This document shows positions 9,337 to 18,853 of a stretch of DNA of 64,000 bases, piece by piece. The notes beneath the pieces are model-generated. The model had not been told where the DNA came from. It ran no database searches and saw only the letters and a list, made by a program, of their open reading frames with translations. Position numbers and translations under genes: made by a program. Position 1 is the first letter of the stretch; each line of letters opens with the position of its first letter. Source of the DNA: Micromonospora olivasterospora (GTDB taxonomy: Bacteria > Actinomycetota > Actinomycetes > Mycobacteriales > Micromonosporaceae); NCBI RefSeq assembly GCF_007830265.1, contig NZ_VLKE01000001.1:1426001-1490000 (forward strand). The letters are read 5' to 3'.

Positions 9337-10178
9337 CAGCGCTCCAGGTGGGTCGCCAGGTAGCGGCGGGACGCGGTGTACGCGCGGCTGATCCGCCGGC
9401 CCACCGCCGCCATGTCCCGGTACGCCCACGGGCTGTCCTCACGCGGGCCCAGCCCGCCCGTCGGCAGCACGTGGACCTCCACCCCCTCCGGCAGCGCGGC
9501 CATCTCCCGGGCGAACCGGTGCCGGCGGGCGATCTCGAACGCGACCTGCGCGATCTCCCAGGGTCGCCGGGGCGGTGTCAGCTCCCGCTCGATCCGGCCC
9601 ACCTGGAGTACGAAGATCCGCCGCGCCCCGGCGGCGACGGCCTCCCCGATCGGGATGGAGTTGACGATCCCACCGTCGACGTAGTGCTGGCCGTCGATCT
9701 CGGCCGGCGGCAGCAGCCCCGGCACCGAGGCGGATGCGAGCACCGCGGGCACCACCGGCCCACTGTCGAACCAGTGCTCGGCGGCCCGCTCGATGTTCGC
9801 CGCGCAGCACCGGAACGGCACCCGCAGGTCGGCGAAGGTGGTCGCCTCGCCCAGCTCGGTCTCCAACAGGCGGCGCAGCGGCCGGGGCGAGTGCAGGTGG
9901 GTACGGGCGGCGAAGCGGCGCAACTGCCGGGCCACCGAGTCGCCGTACACCTCGCTGGCCTCGGGCGAGGCCCAGAGCCGGACCAGCCGGTCGGTGACCG
10001 CCTCGGACGGGTCGGCGGCGACGAGGGCGCCGTTGACCGCGCCGATGGACGTGCCGAGCACCATGTCGGGGCGCACGTCGGCGCGGAACAGGGCGCGCAG
10101 CATGCCCACCTCGACCGCGCCGAGGACTCCCCCACCGCCGAGCACGAACGCCACCGGACCGCCGACCATGCCGTTCAT
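9336..10178 (-). CDS. Patatin-like phospholipase (RssA/NTE family)
   Basis: A 280-residue patatin domain. The oxyanion glycines GGGG lie at 14-17, the nucleophile is Ser44 in GTSIG, and the catalytic Asp168 is in DGG, completing the Ser-Asp dyad. The family hydrolyses acyl chains from membrane lipids. ATG 10178 or ATG 10169 could be the start. A much longer open frame continues upstream but runs antisense to the kinase gene and has non-coding character. It is the first gene of the patatin-acyltransferase-cutA unit and is divergent from the kinase gene. Confidence 0.92.
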   Translation of the reverse strand: MNGMVGGPVAFVLGGGGVLGAVEVGMLRALFRADVRPDMVLGTSIGAVNGALVAADPSEAVTDRLVRLWASPEASEVYGDSVARQLRRFAARTHLHSPRPLRRLLETELGEATTFADLRVPFRCCAANIERAAEHWFDSGPVVPAVLASASVPGLLPPAEIDGQHYVDGGIVNSIPIGEAVAAGARRIFVLQVGRIERELTPPRRPWEIAQVAFEIARRHRFAREMAALPEGVEVHVLPTGGLGPREDSPWAYRDMAAVGRRISRAYTASRRYLATHLER

Positions 10179-10256
10179 CCTGGCACGGGCCGGCACGCCG
10201 GCCGTCCGCCCTCCCGACCCGGGCCGGCTGGCAGGTGGGCAGTAACCGGACGGCGG

Positions 10257-10290
10257 TTGACACGTTGGACACGCTCGCGCAACCTGATAC
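10257..10290 (+). promoter_or_regulatory. Possible promoter of the Ser/Thr kinase gene
   Basis: A perfect TTGACA at 10257-10262 lies 58 bases upstream of the kinase start. The -10 is poor (TGATAC at 10285-10290 is over-spaced), so this is only suggestive. Confidence 0.3.
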
Positions 10291-10319
10291 GGCCCCGACC
10301 CCAGGCAGGTGCGACCCCG

Positions 10320-11950
10320 ATGGTAACGCTGCACGCCGGCAGGCTGCTGGCCGGCAGGTACCGGCTCATCGAGCAGATCGGCGCTGGTGGCATGTCGGTC
10401 ATCTGGCGGGCCCGGGACGAGGTGCTCGACCGGGTCGTCGCGCTCAAGGTGCTCGCGCCGTCCCTGGCGGCGGACTCCCGGTTCCGGGACATGGTCCGGG
10501 AGGAGGCGCGCTCCGCCGCCCAGCTCGTCCATCCGCATGTGACCTCGGTGCACGACTACGGCGAGACGGTCGCGCCGGACGGGAGCATCACCTCGTTCGT
10601 GGTGATGGAGCTGCTCGGCGGGGACGAGCTGGAGTACCGGCTCGCCGAGGGCCCGCTGCCCTGGCCGGAGGCCGTCGAGACCGGCGCACAGGTGGCCGAG
10701 GCGCTCGCGGCGGCGCACCAGCTGGGCATCGTGCACCGCGACATCACCCCGTCCAACATCATGATGACGCCCGTCGGCGCCAAGGTGCTCGACTTCGGGA
10801 TCGCCACCCACGTCGGCGCCCCGGACGAGGACGGCGGCACCTTCGGCACGCCCGAGTACGTCGCCCCGGAGCGGCTGGACGGGGCCCCGGCCCAGCCGGC
10901 GACCGACATCTATTCGCTCGGGGTGCTGCTGTACGAGGCGCTGACGGGGCGGGTGCCGTACCCGGCGAGCACCTGGGAACAGCTCGGCGCGGCGCTGGCG
11001 ACGGGCGCTCCCCCGCCCCCGCTCGACGTGCCGGGCCTGCCCGCCGAGGTGGCCCGGACGTGCCTGCGCTGCCTGGCCCGGGACCCCGGGGACCGGCCCA
11101 CCGCGCAGCACGTGGCGACGGTGCTGCGCGACCAGTTGCTGCCGGCCGACCCCCAGGCCGCCACCATGCTCGCGCCGACCATGACCCTGCCCTCGGTCGT
11201 CGGCCCGCCCGAGCCGTCACCGGCCCGGACCACCCCGCCCCCAAGCCGTCACCGGCCCGGACCGCTCCCGTGCCCGAGCCGTCACCGGCCCGGACGGGCC
11301 CCGCGCCCGAGCCGTCACCAGCCCGGACCGCTGCGCCCGAGCCGTCACCGGTCCGGGGCGGGGCCGTGCCCGCTCCGCCGCCCGGGGCCCCGGCGGGGCG
11401 CCCCGCCGGATCGCGCCGGCGGTGGCTGGCGCCGGCGGTCGTGGCCGGCGCCGCGGCGCTCGCCACGACGTCGCTGCTCGTTCCCGCGCTGACCGGGGAG
11501 CCGGCCCCGCCACCCGGTGCGCTGCCGATGCGGACGCCGGCGGTCGCCACCTCGTCGGTGCCCGCGCCGGCCGTCTCGCCGATCGCCGCGCCGTCCTCCC
11601 AGGCGACCGCGGCGACCCGCGCGCCCGCCCGGACCCGCCCCGCCCCGCCGCCGGTGGCCACCACGACCCCGCCGGCCCCGGTGAGCGACGCCCGCCGGCA
11701 CGCGGCGGACCGGGTCGACCGGCTCATCGACGACGGGGTGGCCAGCGGCGAGATCCGCTCCGACGTCGGTACGGACCTGCGCAGCCTGCTCGGCCACGCC
11801 ACCGCCGCCAGAGGTGAGGACGACCTGGCCCTCGCGGTGCGGCGGGCCCGGGACGAGGTGGCCGAGCAGCGGCGCGGGGGCAGCATCAGCAAGGCGTACG
11901 CCCGGCAGCTCGACGCCGCGTTCAGAGAGCTCGGCGCGACCGACGCCTGA
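10320..11950 (+). CDS. Ser/Thr protein kinase, frameshifted after the kinase domain
   Basis: The kinase domain covers residues 14-275: glycine loop GAGGMS, Lys43 in VALKVL, HRD (139-141), Asn146, DFG (158-160) and APE. The usual HRDLKPxN loop reads HRDITPSN, so the catalytic-loop lysine is replaced by threonine. A Pro-rich linker of PSPART repeats follows. At the C5 run 11238-11242 the frame shifts; adding one C joins it to a frame holding a membrane helix (RRRWLAPAVVAGAAALATT...) and a conserved helical extracellular domain ending at 11950. As sequenced, the kinase frame ends at 11492 instead. The intact protein would be about 543 residues and membrane-anchored like PknB-type receptors. It is divergent from the patatin gene. 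Confidence 0.85.
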
Positions 11951-11990
11951 CGACCCGGCCGGCCGGGCCCGGCGGCGCGACCGCGGCCGG

Positions 11991-12028
11991 CTCAGCGGAC
12001 GGCCGCCGGCTCAGCGGACGGCCGCCGG
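11991..12028. repeat. 19-bp tandem duplication
   Basis: Two exact 19-bp copies (11991-12009 and 12010-12028) span the stop codon of the convergent glycosyltransferase gene. The extra copy lies just past its stop. Confidence 0.85.
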
Positions 12029-13126
12029 CGTCGGCTGGCGGGTCGCCGCGCGCGTGGTCCCGTGGAGAAAGTCGTGGTAGACCGCCTCGTAGCCGAGCGC
12101 CATCGCCCCGGTGGAGAAGTTCTGCGTCACGTGGGTCCGGCAGGCCGTCGGATCGAGGTCGCCGGCCCGGCGCAGCGCGTCCGGCAGGTCGTCGGGACGG
12201 TCGCAGACCAGCCCGGTCACGCCGTCGCGGACCAACTCCGGCACGGCTCCCCGGTTCAGCGCCACCACGGGCGTACCGGTGGCCATCGCCTCGACGATCA
12301 CCATGCCGAACGGCTCCTGCCACTGGATCGGCATGATCAGGCAGCGGGCGTCGACCAGCAACCGCAGGGCGGCTTCCCGGTCGGCGTTGAGCACCACGGT
12401 CACGTCGTCGCCGAGCAGCGGCTCGACCACCTCCTCGTAGTGCCGACGCTCGGGCGGCTCGTTGCACTTGCCGGCGAGCACCAGCGGCAGGCCGGCCGTG
12501 CGAGCGGCCCGGATCGCCACATCCGGGCCCTTGTCCGGGTGGAACCGGGCCAGCCACAGCACCGGGCCCCGGCTCGGCGCGCTCTTGTACGGCACGTCGG
12601 CGGTGTCGAGCGCGTTGTGCACGGTGCCCACCCAGGGCAGCGCCGGGTTCATCCGGCGCTGCGCGTGCGAGATAGCCACCAGTCCGACGCCCTCGTCGGT
12701 GTCGCCCAGCACGGTGCCGTACTCGCCGACCGGGTTGCCGTGCACGGTGGCGACGGTGGGCACCGAGCGACGACCGGCGACCAGCGGACCGATCGTGGTG
12801 TGGTCGTGGATGATGTCGAAGTCCTCGGGACCGATGAGGTGGGCGACCCGGGCCAGGTGGGCCAGTTCGGGCAGCGCCTCGCCGAGCCGCTCGTACTGGA
12901 GGTCGACGCCGACCGGGACGTAGCGGGCCCGGGTGCCGTGGTCCCGCCCGGCCCCGAAGACGGTCACCGCGTGCCCCAGGCCGACCAGCCCGTCCACCAG
13001 GCCCGCCACGACGTGCTCCAACCCGCCGTACCCGGGCGGCGGCACCGACAGCCACGGCGGGACCACCATGGCGATCCTCAGCCGCCCTTCCCCGGAACGG
13101 CCCGTCGGCTGACGGTCAACGGCCAC
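12011..13126 (-). CDS. GT4-family glycosyltransferase
   Basis: A 371-residue GT-B glycosyltransferase. The acceptor half begins with RIAMVVPPWLSVPPPGYGGLE, and the donor half has WLARFHPDKGPD and the retaining-GT4 motif EX7E (Glu271 and Glu279 in EPFGMVIVEAMATG). No signal peptide is present, so it acts in the cytoplasm on a nucleotide-sugar donor. Sugar and acceptor cannot be assigned. The start is GTG 13126. It converges on the kinase gene. Its upstream neighbour on the same strand is the BON protein gene, with no sign of coupling. Confidence 0.88.
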   Translation of the reverse strand: MAVDRQPTGRSGEGRLRIAMVVPPWLSVPPPGYGGLEHVVAGLVDGLVGLGHAVTVFGAGRDHGTRARYVPVGVDLQYERLGEALPELAHLARVAHLIGPEDFDIIHDHTTIGPLVAGRRSVPTVATVHGNPVGEYGTVLGDTDEGVGLVAISHAQRRMNPALPWVGTVHNALDTADVPYKSAPSRGPVLWLARFHPDKGPDVAIRAARTAGLPLVLAGKCNEPPERRHYEEVVEPLLGDDVTVVLNADREAALRLLVDARCLIMPIQWQEPFGMVIVEAMATGTPVVALNRGAVPELVRDGVTGLVCDRPDDLPDALRRAGDLDPTACRTHVTQNFSTGAMALGYEAVYHDFLHGTTRAATRQPTPAAVR

Positions 13127-13215
13127 GAGTCCTCCCCGTCGGTCCCTACGTGCGCCTGATCGCGCGCTTTCCCGGCCGGTCCCCGGTCAAACGGTCACTC
13201 CGGCCCGGACCGGCG

Positions 13216-13887
13216 TCAGCCGGCCACCACGAGCCGGTCGTCGTCCACCGTCCGGACCCCGGGGGCCGACCAGGCGATCCGTTCCGCCTCGTCCCGCTCC
13301 CACCAGGACCGGACCACCCCGCTGAGCACCACCGTGTCGCCATGCACCTCGGCGACCACCCGCTCGGTGCCGAGTGCCCGGGACAGGGCCCGCTGAAGGT
13401 CGCGCCGCGCGCGCTCGCCCGACGGCCGCGCCGGCCGGACCTCCACCAGGTTGGTCACGCCGCGTACGCCGCGCAGTCGGCGCAGCTCCCGCTCCGCCGT
13501 ACGCCGCTGCCAGCCGAACTCGACCTCGCCGCGCAGGATCAGCCACCCGTTCGCGGCCGTCACGTCCAGCCGCTCGGCCGGCACGAAGCTGTCCCACTCG
13601 AGGGCACGGCTGGCCGCCAGGGCCAGGTCGGTGTCGGTCGGGCCGGAGACGTCGGGCGGGCGTACCTCGATGTCGTCGGCGACCGCGCGGACGCCCCGGA
13701 CCCGCTGAGCGCCCCGCACCGCCGCCCAACGCTCGGCGTAACTGCCGACGGAGCCGGTCAGGGTGACCACGCCGTGCATGACCGACACCCCGACGACGGT
13801 CGGCGGGACCTGGGGGTCCCAGTCCAGCTCGGCGAGGACGTCGCGCTGGATCTCCGGGTCGGTCCGGGTGGTCGCCGCCGTGGTCAT
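13216..13887 (-). CDS. Triple BON-domain protein
   Basis: A 223-residue protein made of three consecutive BON domains, about 11-75, 85-150 and 155-222. Each shows the pattern of a hydrophobic helix followed by a beta strand ending in VTLTGSV, LILRGEV or VVLSGVV. BON domains bind phospholipid surfaces, and OsmY-type proteins are stress-induced. Here there is no signal peptide or membrane helix, as in many actinobacterial cytoplasmic BON proteins. The gene lies downstream of htrA but is separated by a hairpin terminator, so it is probably transcribed on its own. Confidence 0.85.
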   Translation of the reverse strand: MTTAATTRTDPEIQRDVLAELDWDPQVPPTVVGVSVMHGVVTLTGSVGSYAERWAAVRGAQRVRGVRAVADDIEVRPPDVSGPTDTDLALAASRALEWDSFVPAERLDVTAANGWLILRGEVEFGWQRRTAERELRRLRGVRGVTNLVEVRPARPSGERARRDLQRALSRALGTERVVAEVHGDTVVLSGVVRSWWERDEAERIAWSAPGVRTVDDDRLVVAG

Positions 13888-14076
13888 GGCACTCCTCTCC
13901 CGCGCTGGCCTCTCCCGCGCTGGGCGCTCCTGCCGTCACCGTGCCGGGCGGCGGGGTGAGCGCGGCTCACCCGGACCGGGTGAGTAGGCCCGGGCGTCGC
14001 GGGATGCCGCCGAGTCGCCGACATGGGGTGTTCGGGCCCGTGGGATACCGCCATGCCGCCGCCATGGCGCAGAGAA

Positions 14077-14123
14077 GGCGGCGGGTGACGAGGCCAACCC
14101 CCTTGGCCCCGCCACCCGCCGCC
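14077..14123 (-). terminator. Nested hairpin terminator of the htrA operon
   Basis: The outer arms are 11 bp (14077-14087 with 14113-14123); inside is a second 6-bp stem, GGCCAA/TTGGCC (14092-14097 with 14103-14108). It begins 27 bases after the htrA stop. Confidence 0.7.
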
Positions 14124-14149
14124 GGGAGGAGGCAGGTCTGCGTTGTCTG

Positions 14150-15838
14150 TTACGACGTCTCGGCGAGCGTCACGGTTGCCGTCGCCGGCGATCCGTTTCG
14201 CTGGTACTGCACCTCGACCCGGTCGCCCACCTTGCGGGACTGGACGGCGCCCACCAGGTCGTCGGAGTCGTTGATTACCGTGTCGCCGAACCTGGTGATC
14301 ACGTCGCCCTGCCGGAGGCCGGCCTTCTCGGCGGGGCTGCCCGGCGTGACGGACGCGACCACCGCGCCGCCGTTCTCGGCCGCGGTCACGCTCACCCCCA
14401 GCGAGGGGTGGCTGACCTTCTCGCCCCGCTGGAGCTTGCTCGCGACGTCCTTGGCCTTGTTGCTCGGGATGGCGAACCCGACGCCGATGTTGCCGGTGCT
14501 CTGCCCCGAGGTGGCGATGGCGGTGTTGATGCCGATCACCTCTCCCCGCGTGTTGACCAGCGCGCCGCCGGAGTTGCCCGGGTTGATCGGCGCGTCGGTC
14601 TGGAGCAGCCCGGAGATCGAGCTGGCGCCCTGCCGCGGGTCCTGTTGCTGGCCGCTGCCGGCCTGGATCGTGCGGTCCCGTGCGCTGAGGATCCCGGCCG
14701 TGACCGAGCCCTGGAGGCCGAGCGGGCTGCCCAGCGCGAGCACCTGGTCACCGACCTGCATGGCGTCGCTGTCGCCGAACTTCGCCGCCTTCAGCCCGCT
14801 GACGCCCTTGGCCTGCACCACGGCCAGGTCGGTCTTCGGGTCGGTGCCGATGATCTTCGCCTCGACCTGCCTGCCGTCGGCGAAGACCACCCGGACGGTG
14901 TCCCCGCTCGCGGAGGCGACCACGTGGTTGTTGGTCAGCACGTAGCCGTCCCCGCTGAGGATGACACCGGAGCCCTCGCCGCTGCCGGTGGTGATCGAGA
15001 CGACGCTGTCCTGGACGGACGCCGCGATCTTCGGCAGGTCGGCGCTGTTGATCACCGGGGCGGCGGAGTAGGTACGGGTGACTCCGCCGGAGTCCAGGGC
15101 CAGCGCGAGCGCGCCACCGGCGACGCCGGAGCCGAGCATCAGCGCGAACACCGCGACGCCCGCGCCGGCCAGCTTGGCGATCCGGCTCGGCCGCGCGGCC
15201 GGGCCCTGCGCCCACGGCGGGACGGGCTGGCCGGCGTGCTGCGGCGGGACGGGCTGGCCGGGCTGGTGCGGCGGGAACGGGCCCCCGGGGTACGCGGGAC
15301 CGCCCGCGTGCGGGACGTAGCCGGGCTGGTGCTGGGCGCCCCCGGTCCAGCCCGACTGCTGCCCCTGCTGCCAGGGGCTGGTCGGGTACTGCCCGGCGGG
15401 CTGCGGGTGCCCCGAGACCGGGTACGGCGGCGCCGACGGGGTGGCGGCCGGCTGGGCGTACCCGCCGTACGGGTGCTGACCGGCCGCGGGGACGGAGCCG
15501 GGCCCGGCCGGCGCGGCGTCCATGGCGGGCGCGGCCTCCGGGGCGGAGGCGGAAACCGGGGCGGGCGCGGCGTCACTCCCGACGAAGGCGGCGTCGTGGC
15601 CGGCAGGCGCGCCGTGGCCGGCGTGCCCGGCAGGGGAATCGTGGCCGGCGGGGGCGTCGTGCCCGGCGTGGCTGGTGCCGGGGGTGGCGGGAGCGGTCTG
15701 GACGGCCGGAGCGGCGGGCTCTACGGCCGGGGAGTCGGAGGGGCCGCGCCCCACGCGGGGCAGCTCGGCAGTGGGTTGCGCCGGCTCGGCGTCGGTGGGC
15801 GCCGGCCGCCGCTGCGGGTCGGTCTCGTTCTCGGTCAT
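14150..15838 (-). CDS. Membrane-anchored HtrA/DegP-type serine protease with PDZ domain
   Basis: A 562-residue protein. A disordered N-terminus rich in Ala, Pro, Gly, Gln and His (1-215) lies in the cytoplasm, followed by one membrane helix (about 221-249) and an S1C protease domain outside. The catalytic triad is His305 (NNHVV), Asp337 (TDLAV) and Ser423 (GNSGG). A PDZ domain covers about 475-560 and would bind misfolded C-termini. Histidine-rich repeats (SHAGHDAPAGHD) in the tail may bind metal. It lies 62 bases downstream of the histidine kinase gene on the same strand, the usual arrangement for an envelope-stress two-component system with its protease. Confidence 0.95.
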   Translation of the reverse strand: MTENETDPQRRPAPTDAEPAQPTAELPRVGRGPSDSPAVEPAAPAVQTAPATPGTSHAGHDAPAGHDSPAGHAGHGAPAGHDAAFVGSDAAPAPVSASAPEAAPAMDAAPAGPGSVPAAGQHPYGGYAQPAATPSAPPYPVSGHPQPAGQYPTSPWQQGQQSGWTGGAQHQPGYVPHAGGPAYPGGPFPPHQPGQPVPPQHAGQPVPPWAQGPAARPSRIAKLAGAGVAVFALMLGSGVAGGALALALDSGGVTRTYSAAPVINSADLPKIAASVQDSVVSITTGSGEGSGVILSGDGYVLTNNHVVASASGDTVRVVFADGRQVEAKIIGTDPKTDLAVVQAKGVSGLKAAKFGDSDAMQVGDQVLALGSPLGLQGSVTAGILSARDRTIQAGSGQQQDPRQGASSISGLLQTDAPINPGNSGGALVNTRGEVIGINTAIATSGQSTGNIGVGFAIPSNKAKDVASKLQRGEKVSHPSLGVSVTAAENGGAVVASVTPGSPAEKAGLRQGDVITRFGDTVINDSDDLVGAVQSRKVGDRVEVQYQRNGSPATATVTLAETS

Positions 15839-15900
15839 GTCCCCAGCTTGCTCCCCGGCACTGCGACCGGCCTGGAATCCACCTGGAAGTTCGCTGAAAG

Positions 15901-17457
15901 TTACTCGCCCTCACCGTCCGTGTCCGCGACCACCGGCAGCCGCACCCGGAAGGTAGCTCCACCGCCCGGCGTCTCGTCCACCTCGACGGTGCCGTGGTGG
16001 GCGGCCACCAGCGCGGCCACGATGGCCAGGCCCAGGCCCGTCCCGGTGGCGCCCCCGGCCCGTCGGGTACGGGCGGCGTCGGCCCGGTAGAAGCGTTCGA
16101 AGACCCGCTCGGCCTGCTCCGGGGTGAGCCCGGGGCCGGTGTCCGTCACCTCCACCACCGCCAGGTTGCCCGGCTCGCCGCGCAGCCGCAGGGTCACCGA
16201 CGCCTCGGGCGGGGTGTGGGTGAGCGCGTTGGTCATCAGGTTGCCGATCACCTGGCGCAGCCGGGCGTCGTCGCCGTAGACCAGCAGCGGTCCGGAGCCC
16301 GGGACGATGTCCAGCTCGATCCGCCGCTCCGGGGCGACCACACGTGCGGCCTGCACGGCGTCGGAGGCCAGCACCGGCAGCTCCACCGGGGCCAACGAGA
16401 GCGGCCGCTCCCGGTCCAGCCGGGCCAGCAGCAGCAGGTCCTCCACCAGCAGGCCCATCCGGGCGGCCTCGTCCTCGATCCGGCGCACCAGGCCAGCCGT
16501 CTGCTCCGGGGACCGGGCCGCGCCCTGGCGGTACAGCTCGGCGAAGCCGCGGATCGTGGTCAGCGGCGTACGCAGCTCGTGCGAGGCGTCCGCGACGAAC
16601 TGCCGCATCCGCTCCTCCGAACGCCGGGCCCGGGACTCGGACGCCTGGGCCGCGATGGCGGCGTCGCGGGCGCCGGCCTCGGCGGCCCGGGCCGCGGTCT
16701 CCGAGGCGGCGCGGGCGGTGAAGGCAGCCTCGATCTGGGTGAGCATGGCGTTCAGCGCCCGGGACAGCCGGCCCAGCTCGGAGGTCGGGCAGGGGTGCCC
16801 CTCCTCCGGGTCCGGCACCCGCCGGGTGAGGTCGCCCCCGGCGATGGCGGCGGCGGTGCGCTCGATCTCCACCAGCGGCTTGAGGCTGGTGCGGACCATC
16901 GCCGCGCCGAGCGAGGCGAGCAGGATCAGCACGGCGCTGCCGACGAGCAGGTCGATCCAGATCAGCCGCTTCACCGCCAGGTCCACGTCGGTGAGGTGCT
17001 GGCCGATCATCGCCATCTGCCCGTTGGGCAGCTGGGTGTAGAGGACCCGCCAGCGCACCGCGCTGTCCCGCGCCCGGACGGTGCGCGGCTCGCCCACCCG
17101 AGCGGCGAAGCCGGCCGCGTCGCTGGGCCAGGCCGGCAGGTCGTCGACGCGGAACCGGTGATAGTCGTACCGGTAGCCGCGGACCCCGCCGGTGTTCGGG
17201 TCGGTGGCGACTACCAGGTAGTCGGTGGGGATGATCGGGTCGCCGGCGTTGGCGGTGACCATGGCGGTCTCGATGCTGCTGGTGGCGGCGCGCAACTCAC
17301 CGTCGACCTGGGCGACGAGGTAGTTGCGGAGGAAATAGGTCGTCAGGGAGCTGATCACCACCAGCGCCACCGCGACCAGCGCGAGCACCGCGGCGACCAG
17401 CTTCACCCGCAGCGGTACGCCGCGCAGCCTCCCCTTCGCGAGCTGGGCGGCGTTCAC
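15901..17457 (-). CDS. Sensor histidine kinase
   Basis: A 518-residue kinase. Helix 1 (about 18-45), an external sensor loop (46-163) and helix 2 (164-188) are followed by HAMP (189-245), an Ala/Arg-rich coiled coil (245-285), HisKA with phospho-accepting His293 in ASHELRTPL, and an HATPase domain with NALTH, DTGPGL and GTGLGLAI boxes. The kinase senses an envelope signal and phosphorylates the adjacent response regulator. Its start overlaps the regulator stop (ATGA), so the two are translated together. PhoR/TcrY-like by layout; the ligand is unknown. Confidence 0.94.
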   Translation of the reverse strand: MNAAQLAKGRLRGVPLRVKLVAAVLALVAVALVVISSLTTYFLRNYLVAQVDGELRAATSSIETAMVTANAGDPIIPTDYLVVATDPNTGGVRGYRYDYHRFRVDDLPAWPSDAAGFAARVGEPRTVRARDSAVRWRVLYTQLPNGQMAMIGQHLTDVDLAVKRLIWIDLLVGSAVLILLASLGAAMVRTSLKPLVEIERTAAAIAGGDLTRRVPDPEEGHPCPTSELGRLSRALNAMLTQIEAAFTARAASETAARAAEAGARDAAIAAQASESRARRSEERMRQFVADASHELRTPLTTIRGFAELYRQGAARSPEQTAGLVRRIEDEAARMGLLVEDLLLLARLDRERPLSLAPVELPVLASDAVQAARVVAPERRIELDIVPGSGPLLVYGDDARLRQVIGNLMTNALTHTPPEASVTLRLRGEPGNLAVVEVTDTGPGLTPEQAERVFERFYRADAARTRRAGGATGTGLGLAIVAALVAAHHGTVEVDETPGGGATFRVRLPVVADTDGEGE

Positions 17458-18155
17458 GCCGCCGGCTTGCGCAGCACGTACCCCACCCCGCGCAGGGTGT
17501 GGATCAGCCGGGGCTGGGTGTTGTCCACCTTGCGGCGCAGGTAGGAGATGTAGGACTCGACGATGTTGTCGTCGCCCCGGAAGTCGTAGTTCCAGACGTG
17601 GTCGAGGATCTGCGCCTTCGACAGCACCCGGTTGGCGTTGAGCATCAGGTAGCGCAGCAGCTTGAACTCGGTGGGCGAGAGCTGCACCCGCTGCCCCGCC
17701 CGGTAGACCTCGTGGGTCTCCTCGTCCAGCTCCAGGTCGGCGAAGGTGAGCCGGGAGGGGGCCTGCTCTCCGGTCGTCGTGCGGCGCAGCACCGCCCGGA
17801 TCCGGGCGGTCAGCTCCTCCAGGCTGAACGGCTTGGTGACGTAGTCGTCGCCGCCCAGGGTGAGCCCGCGGATCTTGTCGTCGGTGGCGTCGCGGGCCGT
17901 CAGGAAGACCACCGGCGTGCGGGTGCCGCCCTCGCGGAGCATCCGGATCACCTCGAAGCCGTCGAGGTCGGGCAGCATCACGTCGAGCACCACCAGGTCG
18001 GGGCGGTGGTCCTTCGCGGCGTTCAGCGCGGCGCTCCCGCTCGTCGCGGTGGCCACGTCGAAGCCGGCGAAACGGAGGCTCGCGGAGAGGAGTTCGAGGA
18101 TGTTGGGGTCGTCCTCGACGACGAGCAGTCGCGCCTCGGTCTGGGTAGTGGCCAT
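17454..18155 (-). CDS. OmpR/PhoB-family response regulator
   Basis: A 233-residue regulator. The receiver domain has acidic pocket VVEDD, phospho-acceptor Asp58 (VVLDVMLPD), the Thr switch in FLTARD and Lys in VTKPF. The C-terminal winged helix (about 135-230) carries SPTEFKLLRYL and the recognition part SYISYLRRKVD. The sequence of the receiver is close to the PhoP/TcrA style of actinobacteria. First gene of the regulator-kinase-htrA unit. ATGs at 18164 and 18167 are alternative starts a few residues upstream; none has a clear Shine-Dalgarno sequence. Confidence 0.94.
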   Translation of the reverse strand: MATTQTEARLLVVEDDPNILELLSASLRFAGFDVATATSGSAALNAAKDHRPDLVVLDVMLPDLDGFEVIRMLREGGTRTPVVFLTARDATDDKIRGLTLGGDDYVTKPFSLEELTARIRAVLRRTTTGEQAPSRLTFADLELDEETHEVYRAGQRVQLSPTEFKLLRYLMLNANRVLSKAQILDHVWNYDFRGDDNIVESYISYLRRKVDNTQPRLIHTLRGVGYVLRKPAA

Positions 18156-18238
18156 GGCGACCATCATCCGCGATGTCGCTGCGCCCGCGCTGGGCGCTTC
18201 CTGGAGACTCCCTGAGAGCGAAGCCGGGTGGCCCGCGG

Positions 18239-18853
18239 TCAGCGGAGCATCCGGCGCAGGCCGTCCAGTGCGCCGTCGAGGACGCGGATCGCCGTACGGA
18301 GCTGGGCGTCGCTGAGCCGACCGGCGCGTACCAGGGCGCCGACCTCGACCGTGAACGCGGCCAGCCGCTGGTCGAACTCCGCGAGCAGCGGGGAGCCCTC
18401 CGGCCCGGCGGCCCGCTGCGGGCCCGGGGGTGGTGACGGCGCCTCCCACCGGGTACGCCGGGTCTGCCGCGCCGCCTCGCGCAGCTCCCGCTTGAGGTCG
18501 CGCACCGAGCCCCGTACCTCGGTCTGGATCTCCCCGGCCAGGGCGGACAGGTCCTGCACCGAGGCGCTGATGTCGGACTCCAGGGCCGCCACCTCGGCGG
18601 CGCGCTGGCGCAGCTCGGCCCGGCCCGCCTCGGTGATCTCGTAGACCTTCCGGCCGCCGACGGCGGTGTGCGCGACCAGGCCCTCGACCTCCAGCCGTTG
18701 CAGCCGTGGGTAGATGGTGCCGGCGCTGGGCGCGTACAGGCCGAGGAAGCGGTCCTCCAGCAGGCGGATCAGCTCGTACCCGTGCTTGGGGCCGTCGTCG
18801 AGGAGCTTGAGCAAATAGAGCCGGAGCCGCCCGTGGCTGAACACCCCGCTCAC
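18239..18853 (-). CDS. PadR-family transcriptional regulator
   Basis: A 204-residue protein. The N-terminal winged helix (about 8-85) has the PadR marks LYLLKLLDDGPKHGYELI, GTIYPRLQRLE and GGRKVYEIT. The C-terminal part is a long charged coiled coil with an extra 100 residues, longer than small PadR proteins. It overlaps the upstream DUF4097 gene by four bases (ATGA), so it probably represses this operon through the dyad ahead of it. The ligand is unknown. Confidence 0.92.
   Translation of the reverse strand: MSGVFSHGRLRLYLLKLLDDGPKHGYELIRLLEDRFLGLYAPSAGTIYPRLQRLEVEGLVAHTAVGGRKVYEITEAGRAELRQRAAEVAALESDISASVQDLSALAGEIQTEVRGSVRDLKRELREAARQTRRTRWEAPSPPPGPQRAAGPEGSPLLAEFDQRLAAFTVEVGALVRAGRLSDAQLRTAIRVLDGALDGLRRMLR

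Noticed and set aside
9336..11111. A 591-residue minus-strand protein including the patatin
   Set aside because: The extra N-terminal half is antisense to the kinase gene and non-coding in style; the patatin starts at 10178.
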